Part shown: in pieces, positions 44,786 through 52,755 of the stretch | Position numbering within the stretch: the first letter of the stretch is position 1 | Layout: the number at the start of each line of letters is the position of its first letter | Origin: Mastigocoleus testarum BC008 | Lineage (GTDB): Bacteria > Cyanobacteriota > Cyanobacteriia > Cyanobacteriales > Nostocaceae | DNA: 64,000 bases | Direction: 5' to 3' | NCBI RefSeq assembly: GCF_001456025.1 | Contig: NZ_LMTZ01000118.1 | Coordinates: 124,001-188,000 of the forward strand | The notes under the pieces: model-generated | What the model saw: only the letters and a program-made list of their open reading frames with translations | What the model was told of the DNA's origin: nothing | Databases searched by the model: none | Position numbers and translations under genes: made by a program

Positions 44786-45430
44786 ATGGGAATTCAAGCT
44801 CTGTTTGCTCAAAATCTATTTACAGCTGGTGGTGTTGTGATGATACCCCTGTTGGGATTCTCAATTTTAGCGGTGATGCTAATTATTGAACGTATTAGTT
44901 TTTGGGTGAGAATTAATCGGCGTCAAAGACTGGTGGTACGAGAATTCTTAAGCCTTTACCGTCAAAATAATGTTGTAGGTGCAATTGATAAACTCAGAAA
45001 AAATACTGATTTACCTATTTCCCGAATTTTTCTTGCTGCTTTAGAATTAGAACAACCCAACCCAGAAGAATTTCGTTTAGCACTCGAAAGCGAAGCGCAA
45101 GCGGAAATTCCTTTACTTAAACGCTTTCAAAATATTTTTGAGACTATAATTAGTCTTGCACCATTACTAGGTCTTTTAGGTACTGTATTAGGATTAATAG
45201 CTTCTTTTGCATCGCTCAATCTTGGTGATGTTGGGGGAACGAAAACCTCGGGAGTTACTGGTGGTATTAGTGAAGCCTTAGTATCTACTGCGTTTGGTTT
45301 ATTTGTAGCAATATTTACTCTGTTATTTGCGAATACCTTTAGAGGTCTTTACCAACGTCAAATAGCGTCGATCCAAGAATATGGTGGACAATTAGAACTT
45401 CTCTATCGTCGACGCTACGAAGGTGGATAA
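44786..45430 (+). CDS. MotA/TolQ/ExbB proton-channel family protein
   Basis: A 214-residue inner-membrane protein with three transmembrane helices: about 10-35, 115-140 and 158-185. The conserved proton-channel block is present (PLLGLLGTVLGLIASF and SEALVSTAFGLFVAI). ExbB-type pentamers work with a single-pass ExbD partner and power TonB. No ExbD gene follows: the next gene is on the opposite strand. It may use an ExbD encoded elsewhere. Confidence 0.9.
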   Translation: MGIQALFAQNLFTAGGVVMIPLLGFSILAVMLIIERISFWVRINRRQRLVVREFLSLYRQNNVVGAIDKLRKNTDLPISRIFLAALELEQPNPEEFRLALESEAQAEIPLLKRFQNIFETIISLAPLLGLLGTVLGLIASFASLNLGDVGGTKTSGVTGGISEALVSTAFGLFVAIFTLLFANTFRGLYQRQIASIQEYGGQLELLYRRRYEGG

Positions 45431-45496
45431 TAAAGATTATGTTTCTGCTTTGTGATTCTTTGAAGGTTGATTAACAGAAAAATAGGTAAATATTCT

Positions 45497-45550
45497 TCTA
45501 AACTCTTTTTTGATTCTAAACTCTTTTTTGACTCTAAACTATTTTTTGAA
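45497..45550. repeat. 18-bp tandem repeat (3 copies) entering a gene
   Basis: TCTAAACTCTTTTTTGAT is repeated three times with single changes (45497-45514, 45515-45532, 45533-45550). The last copy contains the stop codon and final codons of the minus-strand gene at 45539-46120. Confidence 0.92.
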
Positions 45551-46120
45551 GACTACTTGAAAAGAATTTAAATATCCCCTGATGCTTTTTTTCAGGTATT
45601 TTTCCTGTTTTCTGGTTGTAATTACCATTGCTTGGTATAAGCGCCCGTGGGCAAAAAACATCCGGTTTCTGGTAACTCTTCCCGCACTATTGATATATTC
45701 GATTTCCTTTCCGGGGTGATTGTTATAACTGCGTATATTACGTTGGCTAACCAATTTACTTTGAGTCGTTTTCAAAGCCATTTGCTGAGCATTATCAAGT
45801 AATTCTTGGGGGTTAGCCATTTTGCCGTAGTTGTGCGGGAAATCGTTGTAAGCAACTACATATGCAACTTGCTGTTTGGGTGGTTTTGCTAAGAAAATTT
45901 GTAAATTAATTTCTCCCATGAAGGTTTTTTGAGTTTGATTCATTTTTTCCGGTTTTCCTGGCATTAATACTTGAAAAGTACCATCTGGACCGGTAAATAC
46001 TTGCCATTTTGATCTAGCAGTTCTTGACAAAACTACTTGTGGTAAATGCATTTCCAGTCCAGCGAATCCAGTAAATATCAAAGTTGTAGCGATTAATGGT
46101 AGAAAAGTTTTTTTTGTCAT
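45539..46120 (-). CDS. Secreted cyanobacterial protein, possibly PsbP/Mog1-like fold
   Basis: A 193-residue protein with a signal peptide (1 to about 32). The mature part opens WQVFTGPDGTFQVLMPGKPEKM and has alternating strands and helices (LVSQRNIRSYNNHPGKEIEYIN, RMFFAHGRLYQAMVIT) reminiscent of the Mog1/PsbP-like fold common in cyanobacterial secreted proteins. This is inferred from pattern, not from a known motif. Function unknown. Confidence 0.65.
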   Translation of the reverse strand: MTKKTFLPLIATTLIFTGFAGLEMHLPQVVLSRTARSKWQVFTGPDGTFQVLMPGKPEKMNQTQKTFMGEINLQIFLAKPPKQQVAYVVAYNDFPHNYGKMANPQELLDNAQQMALKTTQSKLVSQRNIRSYNNHPGKEIEYINSAGRVTRNRMFFAHGRLYQAMVITTRKQEKYLKKSIRGYLNSFQVVFKK

Positions 46121-46397
46121 AGTTTTTGCTTTTAAGATTGTTGATATTACTTATACGCTGTTAGGAAAGTTATAACCTATGACACCTATAACCTAAATTC
46201 GGAAATTGCTGATATCTGTTATTTATAAAGCAGTTTTTTCTTAAGTATTTTTACGGCTATATAGTTCGAGCTTGATTTGAGCGTAGAATTACTGAAAACT
46301 CTTGCTTCTAAATTTTTATCTCCCAGATATCGCACTATGTAATAAAGTTAGGAAATTGATAAATAATGACTTGCGCATAGCGCCATATGATTGTTAT

Positions 46398-47417
46398 ATG
46401 AAACGAATTTTATTCAAACTCCTAGGTATTAGTGGTGTTTCCTTCGGAGTAATCCTAGGATCCATAGTCATATTTTACTTTTGGGCAAGTTCTAGCAGCT
46501 ATCCTCAAGAAAAATATGCAGAAGTTGTTAAATATAAAAACTCAGATTTTATTGATAATAATGACAATAATAATGTTTTTACAGTTGTTACTTACAATAT
46601 TGGTTACTTATCGGGATTAACAAATAATACAGCAATTACTACTAGCAAAGAGCTGTTTGAAAATAATCTCAAAACTGTGATTGCAGCTTTAAAACCTTTG
46701 AAGCCAGACTTAGTTGCTTTTCAGGAAATAGATATAGATTCCAAACGTTCCTTTAACATCAATCAAGCAAATAAAATTGCTGAAGCTTTAAATTTTGCTC
46801 AAGGTGCAATCGCTATTAACTGGGATAAAAATTACGTTCCTTTTCCCTATTTTCCATTTTCGGCACACTTCAAGCGTATTTTATCAGGACAAGCTATTCT
46901 TAGCCGCTATCAAATTGAGTCTCACGAACGCATTGTTTTAGACAGAGTAACTGATAAACCTTTTTTTTATAAGGCTTTTTATATTGATAGATTGGCACAA
47001 ATTACCAAAATTAATATTCAAGGTCGTTCTGTGATATTAATGAACGTTCACTTAGAAGCCTTTGAGACATCTACTCGTCAGAGACAAACTGAATTTATTC
47101 AAGAATTATTATCTCAATATGTTAATAAATATCCAGTATTACTAATTGGCGATTTTAACAGTACTCTCATTAACGGTAATAATCCCCAACCTACTATTAA
47201 TTTACTACTAAAAAATCCAGACCTTAAATCAGCAGTTCCCCAGGAAAATTTAACTGATAAAAAAGCAATGACTTTCCCTTCAGATAAGCCCATAGCCAAA
47301 TTAGATTATATATTTTACACTCCCAAAACTATAGAGGTTGTGGAATGGGGAATTATTTCTGAAGCGAAACAAGCATCCGACCATTTACCTTTGATGATGA
47401 AGTTTCGTTTTCGTTAA
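46398..47417 (+). CDS. Endonuclease/exonuclease/phosphatase (EEP) family protein, membrane-anchored
   Basis: A 339-residue protein from the ATG at 46398. A transmembrane anchor (about 6-28) is followed by the EEP catalytic domain: TYNIGYL (Asn), FQEID (metal-binding Glu), VHLEAF, IGDFNST (Asp/Asn), LDYIFYTP and ASDHLPL (catalytic Asp-His). Members cleave phosphodiesters in DNA or phospholipids; being exported or membrane-bound, a lipid or extracellular nucleic acid substrate is possible. Earlier in-frame starts (46302) lack family similarity. Confidence 0.85.
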   Translation: MKRILFKLLGISGVSFGVILGSIVIFYFWASSSSYPQEKYAEVVKYKNSDFIDNNDNNNVFTVVTYNIGYLSGLTNNTAITTSKELFENNLKTVIAALKPLKPDLVAFQEIDIDSKRSFNINQANKIAEALNFAQGAIAINWDKNYVPFPYFPFSAHFKRILSGQAILSRYQIESHERIVLDRVTDKPFFYKAFYIDRLAQITKINIQGRSVILMNVHLEAFETSTRQRQTEFIQELLSQYVNKYPVLLIGDFNSTLINGNNPQPTINLLLKNPDLKSAVPQENLTDKKAMTFPSDKPIAKLDYIFYTPKTIEVVEWGIISEAKQASDHLPLMMKFRFR

Positions 47418-48077
47418 CGGGTGTCAGTGATCAGTTTATGGCTTGCGCCACGCCCTTACGGGCTACAGTTAATGCGCAATACTTTATGCTAGGTCGCGCA
47501 CGCAATACCTAGAGCCTGCGGCGACGGCGGAGGGAGCCTCTAGCTGCGCTACCTACGGATCCGGTACGCTAGAGCCTATGACTACGTCACCTTACGGATC
47601 CGGCGTCGGCAAAGCCTCTGACTAACGTCACGCAGGGCGCGCTTACGCGTTTGGACGCACTACGTGTTCGGCTAAGCCGCGTCAACAAACACCGTAGGTG
47701 CGTCTTTCGCCGCTAACCGCTAGGCGCTAACAGTTATCAGTTACCAATTACCAATTACCAGTTACCAATTACCAATTACCTGTTTCAATAATATGAGGAA
47801 ATTATAATAAATTAATATCAATTCAATATCAATTGTTACGTAATTATCCCTCAAGATATTGTTTCCTTAATTAATCTATATCTGTGAACTCTGGTTCAAA
47901 TAGTTGTGTTAATAGATTTAGCGAATTCAAATAACTGGTTAAATGCATTCGTTAACACACCTAAGTGTGAGCATTCTTTGACATTATCTGTCAATCAGTA
48001 TAAGTGCTTACAAATTTTCTCAACCAGTCTGTCACAATCCGGAACAATAGGACACAAAATATATCGAGGTGTAATTT
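47418..48077. other. Repeat-dominated intergenic region
   Basis: The first half is the GC-rich composite repeat at 47420-47780; the rest is AT-rich and holds the promoter of the small gene at 48078. No other gene. Confidence 0.6.
47420..47780. repeat. GC-rich composite repeat flanked by heptad-like tracts
   Basis: A GC-rich block of about 275 bp (47448-47725) lies between GTCAGTGATCAGTTT and GTTATCAGTTACCAATTACC. It contains TAGAGCCTGCGGCG...AGCCTCTAG, two GGATCC-containing segments and several TTACGGAT/GCGTTTGG fragments. The AGAGCCT...AGCCTCT hairpin recurs at about 35320-35345, and GGATCCGGTACGCT at 32892. After the block, ATTACCA heptads continue to 47780. Confidence 0.8.
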
Positions 48078-48281
48078 ATGTCTGATATACCTAATGGCGG
48101 TCAAATGACATGGAGACCCCCTGGAGCCACCGAGCCAGCTTTACATTTACGACTTAGTCCTTCTGAACCTTGGCGCTCGTTTAAGGAATTTCCTGAGTAC
48201 GCACTTAATGACCCACCAGGTTTTTCTGAAGGATATGCAACTTTTCTGAATTTACTTAAAAGAAACTGGCAGTCTCTGTAA
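48078..48281 (+). CDS. Small protein of unknown function
   Basis: A 67-residue protein (MSDIPNGGQMTWRPPGATEP at the start) rich in Pro, Trp and Ser, ending FLNLLKRNWQSL. GAGGTG lies 7 nt before the ATG. The composition looks like a real small cyanobacterial protein rather than chance, but I do not recognise the family. A hairpin follows about 70 bp later. Confidence 0.6.
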   Translation: MSDIPNGGQMTWRPPGATEPALHLRLSPSEPWRSFKEFPEYALNDPPGFSEGYATFLNLLKRNWQSL

Positions 48282-48351
48282 TCAAGAAGTATAGCAGGCA
48301 GGCTTCTCGACTCACATAGACTGCAAGTCCATTTACAGACTATAACTAAAT

Positions 48352-48411
48352 GCCGATATTTTCATCACCACTTAAACATTTTGTAATGTTCGAATATGTG
48401 AGTATATCGGC
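48352..48411. terminator. Possible bidirectional terminator (long-loop stem)
   Basis: GCCGATAT (48352-48359) and ATATCGGC (48404-48411) form an 8-bp stem enclosing an inner 6-bp hairpin (AACATT/AATGTT). T-rich DNA follows on the plus strand. It lies between convergent genes. Confidence 0.4.
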
Positions 48412-48465
48412 CTTTATTTTGCTTATTTATCTACTTCATCTCAGAATGTGAACTACTACTGTTAA

Positions 48466-49056
48466 TTAACCTCCTTCCCAAATCAAAAGCTGTCTTGAAG
48501 CTGCAACAAAACAGTTGAGATGTTTGGGTGGATATAGAAAATGATCGTAGGCTAGCGACATTTGTCTACTTGCTTCTTCATAAGGAACTTTACCAATTCC
48601 TGTACCCAGACCGGGACAAGCAACAGTGTTGATTTCATGTTGAGAATATTGGTTATGGCGACGCACCGCTAAAAGCATGCTCCACATCGCCACATAAGGA
48701 ATATCTGTACCCACAATAGACATGGGGACTCGCATAGTTGGTGTATGTGCAAGAAATGGATGCTTAGGATTACCTGTTTCAACAATCATTGATGTTCCTA
48801 CAGGTTGTTCTCCTAAATATTCTTGAAGAATACGCTCTTGTACTTTTTCCATCAACTGAATGCCAAAAAACTTGGTAATGGCTGCATCCATACCACCATC
48901 CATCATTCCGAAAGAATTAGCAGGACTAACCAAACAATCGAAAATAGGTAACCACTCAAAGTAGTTATTAACGATTTCTACATCAGCAAAGTAATTAAAA
49001 TGTTTTTGAAAGGCTTTTGCTAGTAATACATTAGGTGCGACTAAAATCAGTTTCAA
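48466..49056 (-). CDS. Macro-domain protein
   Basis: A 196-residue single-domain protein. VSPANSFGMMDGGMDAAI and CPGLGTGIGKVPYEEASRQM match the ADP-ribose-binding loops of macro domains. Members bind or hydrolyse ADP-ribose derivatives. The start codon is TTG at 49056, supported by GGAGGAA ending 6 nt upstream; no ATG is nearby. The DUF58 gene lies just upstream on the same strand (37 bp), suggesting cotranscription. Confidence 0.9.
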   Translation of the reverse strand: MKLILVAPNVLLAKAFQKHFNYFADVEIVNNYFEWLPIFDCLVSPANSFGMMDGGMDAAITKFFGIQLMEKVQERILQEYLGEQPVGTSMIVETGNPKHPFLAHTPTMRVPMSIVGTDIPYVAMWSMLLAVRRHNQYSQHEINTVACPGLGTGIGKVPYEEASRQMSLAYDHFLYPPKHLNCFVAASRQLLIWEGG

Positions 49057-49093
49057 GCTTTATTCCTCCGCTTGAATACTTATTATACCAGCG

Positions 49094-50260
49094 TTAAATT
49101 TGAGCAATATCTAATTTTTGTTGCAATTGAGTTTTTAGTTCTTTCTCTTGCTCGATCGCGATACCGGGATAATCTTGATTTAATACTACTTGTTTTTCTC
49201 CAGAGTTTACTGGTTGCCATAGTACCCAACGACTCCCCATAGGTAAAGAAGATAAAGTGAGGGGGTTTTGGGTTAGCCAAATTAACGGGAGTTTTGGTAA
49301 TTCTTGGTTGCAAGTATCTTCTAAAGGATTAGTTGCTGCTAAGGTTTCTAAAACCAGGCGTTCGACCCTAACTAAACTTGTTTCAGACGTCCACAGTTGC
49401 ACTTGTATTGTATTTTTCTGGGCATAAAAATACATAGATGCTGCTGCAATTACTGCTTGTTCAAAATTCTCAGTTTCCCATTTACTCGCACTATCTAAAG
49501 CTATAATAATCTCTTGCCCAGAGGTCACTAATTCCAATTCCCGTACTCTTAGATCCCCCATACGGGCGCTGCTGCGCCAGTGAATTAAACGCATAGGATC
49601 CCCAATACGGTAAGGACGTAAAGAACGAGTTATTCCTTCACTTGCAGTATGGAAGGGTCTACCGTGAGGATAGTTAAATCTGCAATCTTCACCGATTTCA
49701 TCAACTAAAGGACAATGACTTAAAGGTAAAACTGTGGGGTAAACAATAGCCCTAGCACTGCACTTATGCTGGCGACGCGACCAAAACAATCCAAAAGGTG
49801 CGCCTGTTGCGAACTCTATATTTTCCCAGCGATAGATACCTCTTCGCTGAGTTGGGTAGTAATATTGCCAACGGTAAGTATCTTGGGGTGAAATAATTTC
49901 AATTGCTTGGGCGATGGATTCCCCCAATATATAAGGCAAAATATCTTTTACTTGTATTAATCTTATTGGCTTTTTAGTAGAGTTAGTAATCTCCAATTCT
50001 ACTGTTAGATCGTCTCCTGCTGTTACTGCTTGGATCGGTAACCGAGCAACAGAAATTCCTGACAAAAAACGTGGTGGTAAAACTGCTGCGATCGCTAACA
50101 GGGAAAAACTTACTGCGCTAATTACGTAGAGCCAGCCGGCCATAGTATTAATTGCTGCGGCAAAAAAACAAATTGCGATCGCTCCTAATACCATTCCACT
50201 ATAGGCGGGAGCGCAAGCACGGGTTTCTAGCCAATTAATTATAGGTTTAAATATATTCAT
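49094..50260 (-). CDS. DUF58 domain-containing protein
   Basis: A 388-residue protein with two N-terminal transmembrane helices (about 18-35 and 38-57), an immunoglobulin-like beta region (about 70-160), and the DUF58 signature EGITRSLRPYRIGDPMRLIHWRSSAR near residue 212-240 (first residues of the block), followed by a von Willebrand-like segment (IIIALDSASKW). DUF58 proteins are usually encoded with MoxR ATPases and vWA proteins; neither is adjacent. The macro-domain gene follows it. Confidence 0.88.
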   Translation of the reverse strand: MNIFKPIINWLETRACAPAYSGMVLGAIAICFFAAAINTMAGWLYVISAVSFSLLAIAAVLPPRFLSGISVARLPIQAVTAGDDLTVELEITNSTKKPIRLIQVKDILPYILGESIAQAIEIISPQDTYRWQYYYPTQRRGIYRWENIEFATGAPFGLFWSRRQHKCSARAIVYPTVLPLSHCPLVDEIGEDCRFNYPHGRPFHTASEGITRSLRPYRIGDPMRLIHWRSSARMGDLRVRELELVTSGQEIIIALDSASKWETENFEQAVIAAASMYFYAQKNTIQVQLWTSETSLVRVERLVLETLAATNPLEDTCNQELPKLPLIWLTQNPLTLSSLPMGSRWVLWQPVNSGEKQVVLNQDYPGIAIEQEKELKTQLQQKLDIAQI

Positions 50261-50595
50261 AGCACCCAGGGTAACCTATAATTTTGTGATGAGTAATGAG
50301 TAATGAGTAATAACTCCCAGCTTGCCTATTTAAAACTGAGCTAAAGTTATGCAGTTCAATTTTCTAGTAATGGTTAATGGGGATTAGTTATTAATAATAA
50401 GGGAATAGTTTATTGGTTATTTGGTGATAAGTAAGTAGTTAGCAATAAGCATTTACACTGACGCGGAGCGTATCGCACTAGTAAATCATCTTTTTCCTAA
50501 CTTTTGAGTTTTTTTGGTAGGATTTCCTTTAAAAATCTGGAACAGCAACTAGCCAGTTTGTATAAAAAATCGGTACTGCCGTTTATTTTGCTCAG
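50261..50595. other. Intergenic region upstream of the NLR-associated operon
   Basis: Starts with a short TGAGTAA heptad run (50289-50313) and further degenerate TAATAAG/TAGTTAG units, then AT-rich DNA. The promoter of the pentapeptide-protein operon should lie in the last 150 bp. Confidence 0.55.
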
Positions 50596-52746
50596 ATGTC
50601 TAAAGACTTCTCGCGTCATAATCTCCAAGGTTGCTCCTTTAAAGGTAAAAACTTAGAAGGTGCAAATTTTAGCTATGCAGATATTCGAGGGGCTAATTTT
50701 ACAAACGCTATCCTTAGAGGTTCTGATTTCAGAGGCGCTGAAGCTGGGCAAGAAAGGTCTTGGATGCTTTTTCTGACAGTTTTTTTATCATTTATAGCCA
50801 TACTCCCAGCATTTACTGCTGGAATAACTACTATATTTAATCAAAGCTTACTTAATCCCAACCCTTTAGTTCATCTCTCTACTGTTGTAATTTTAATACT
50901 TCCATTTATAGTTACTACCACAAAGGGATTTCCAGCGTCCTTGGTATCCATTGCTTTTTCTCTAGGAATTTCTACTTTATTAGTAATATTTTCAACTTTT
51001 TCAACTTTATTTAATGATGGTACAACATTAGCTTTTATTTTCATTGCAATAGGAACGATAACTGGAAGTACCTCTATTGCTGCTTCTATAACTGGAGTAA
51101 CTATACTAGCTGGAATTAAAGTGGCAATAATGGCTGGTATTACGAGTGTGATTGCATCTTTAGCTGGAACTGTCGTTGGTATGTTTTTCCTTGAAAAATT
51201 TGGAAGTGTCAGCAACTTCGAATTAGCGGCAGAATTAGCAGTTGCAATTATGGTTTTAATTGGTTCTGTTCAAGGTATATATATAGGTTGGCGAATACTA
51301 GTAGGAGATCCAAAATTTTCATTAATTTATCCAATTGCAATTAATTTTACTGCTATTGGTGGAACAAGTTTTCGTAATGCCGATCTAACAGATGCTAATT
51401 TTACTTCTGCCCGACTCAAAAGTACAGATTTTCGTAAAGCTAAACTAACTCGCACCTATTTCCATAAAACTAAATTACTAGATCGCGTTCGTCCTGGCAC
51501 TTCTTATTTACAATATCCCCAAGTACGCCAATTAATTTTAACTGGACAAGGGCAGGATAAAATTTTTGACCGTTTGAATTTACGGGGAATTAATTTAAAG
51601 AAAGCTTTTTTAACAGACGCAAGTTTTATTAGCACAGACTTGAGCGAAGCTTGTTTACAAGATGGGGATTTATCCAGAGCGAAATTAGTCCAAACTCAAT
51701 TAGATGCAACCGACTTTACAGGCGCTACTCTTACTGGGGCATACATAGAAGATTGGGGCATTACCAATGAAACCAACTTTCGTGGTGTAAGGTGCGAATA
51801 CGTGTATATGCGCCTTCCTACAAAAGAAAATCCTAACCCCTTACGCAAACCAGATAACAACGCAGAAACATTTGCAGATGGGGAATTTGGTGATTTTATC
51901 CAACCAATTTTTGATACCCTTGACCTTTACCACAACCAAGGCGTTGACCCGCGTGCGATCGCTATTTCATTCAAACAGTTAGCTGAAAAAAATCCAGATG
52001 CTGAGTTGCGAATTGCCGGAATAGAAATACGAGGTGAAAGTGAAGATAAAGTTTTACTCCGTGCTAAAACCACACCCCTAGCTGATAAATCCCAATTAAG
52101 TGCAGAATATTTTGAAATTTATAATCAAGTTAAAGCTTTGACACAACAAGAAGTCCAAGCTTTAATGGCAGAGAAAGATCGCAGAATTCGTAGTTTAGAA
52201 AATTTTGTAAACACGGCTTTAAAAAGCCCTAGTTTTTATTCAAACACTCAAATAGAAGAGGTAAGTAATATGACTAATAACCCTGGTGGATTTTCAGTTG
52301 GTGGTTCTGTTGGTGGCAATATCAACAATGTTCAAGGTGATAATAACCGTGCTGTTCAAGGGGATAATAATCAGGCTGTTCTTGGTGATGGAAATCAAGT
52401 AACACAACAAAACCAAGTAAGTGCTGAAGTTGAAGCATCACTCACAAAAGCTGATATCGTAGCATTATTCACACAGTTGGAAAATTTAGTTAAAGCTGCT
52501 AAAGTTGATCAAGACACAAAAGAAACAGCGATTGAAGACATTAGTGCAGCGAAGAAAGCAACTGATAAAGAGGAACCGAAAAAGAACATAGCACTAGCTA
52601 ATTTAGAAAGTGTGGCACAAACACTTGAAAAAACTAGCAAAACGGTAGATGCTGGTCAGAAACTCTGGAATAAAGCTAAACCTATAATTACCAAAATAGC
52701 TGGTTGGTTAGGTGCTGCTGCTAGTTCTTACTTGTTAAAGTTGTAA
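50596..52746 (+). CDS. Membrane pentapeptide-repeat protein with Gly/Asn octapeptide repeats (candidate NLR effector)
   Basis: A 716-residue protein. Residues about 6-50 and 255-405 are pentapeptide repeats (A-D/N-L/F-x-x type). Between them lie about seven transmembrane helices (about 55-235), an unusual arrangement. Residues 415-540 form a cytosolic domain. Residues about 570-600 carry octads of pattern V-x-x-G-D-N-N-x (VQGDNNRA, VQGDNNQA, VLGDGNQV), and residues 610-716 a helical tail ending in a hydrophobic stretch (ITKIAGWLGAAASSYLL). The octads recur at the N-terminus of the downstream NACHT protein. Signalling-amyloid motifs link bacterial NLRs to effectors in this manner; the membrane region would then be the effector part. 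This is inference. Confidence 0.8.
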   Translation: MSKDFSRHNLQGCSFKGKNLEGANFSYADIRGANFTNAILRGSDFRGAEAGQERSWMLFLTVFLSFIAILPAFTAGITTIFNQSLLNPNPLVHLSTVVILILPFIVTTTKGFPASLVSIAFSLGISTLLVIFSTFSTLFNDGTTLAFIFIAIGTITGSTSIAASITGVTILAGIKVAIMAGITSVIASLAGTVVGMFFLEKFGSVSNFELAAELAVAIMVLIGSVQGIYIGWRILVGDPKFSLIYPIAINFTAIGGTSFRNADLTDANFTSARLKSTDFRKAKLTRTYFHKTKLLDRVRPGTSYLQYPQVRQLILTGQGQDKIFDRLNLRGINLKKAFLTDASFISTDLSEACLQDGDLSRAKLVQTQLDATDFTGATLTGAYIEDWGITNETNFRGVRCEYVYMRLPTKENPNPLRKPDNNAETFADGEFGDFIQPIFDTLDLYHNQGVDPRAIAISFKQLAEKNPDAELRIAGIEIRGESEDKVLLRAKTTPLADKSQLSAEYFEIYNQVKALTQQEVQALMAEKDRRIRSLENFVNTALKSPSFYSNTQIEEVSNMTNNPGGFSVGGSVGGNINNVQGDNNRAVQGDNNQAVLGDGNQVTQQNQVSAEVEASLTKADIVALFTQLENLVKAAKVDQDTKETAIEDISAAKKATDKEEPKKNIALANLESVAQTLEKTSKTVDAGQKLWNKAKPIITKIAGWLGAAASSYLLKL

Positions 52747-52755
52747 ATCTGATTT

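Noticed and set aside
48381..48396. tRNA-like GTTCGAAT motif
   Set aside because: No cloverleaf can be folded around it; it lies in the loop of a hairpin.
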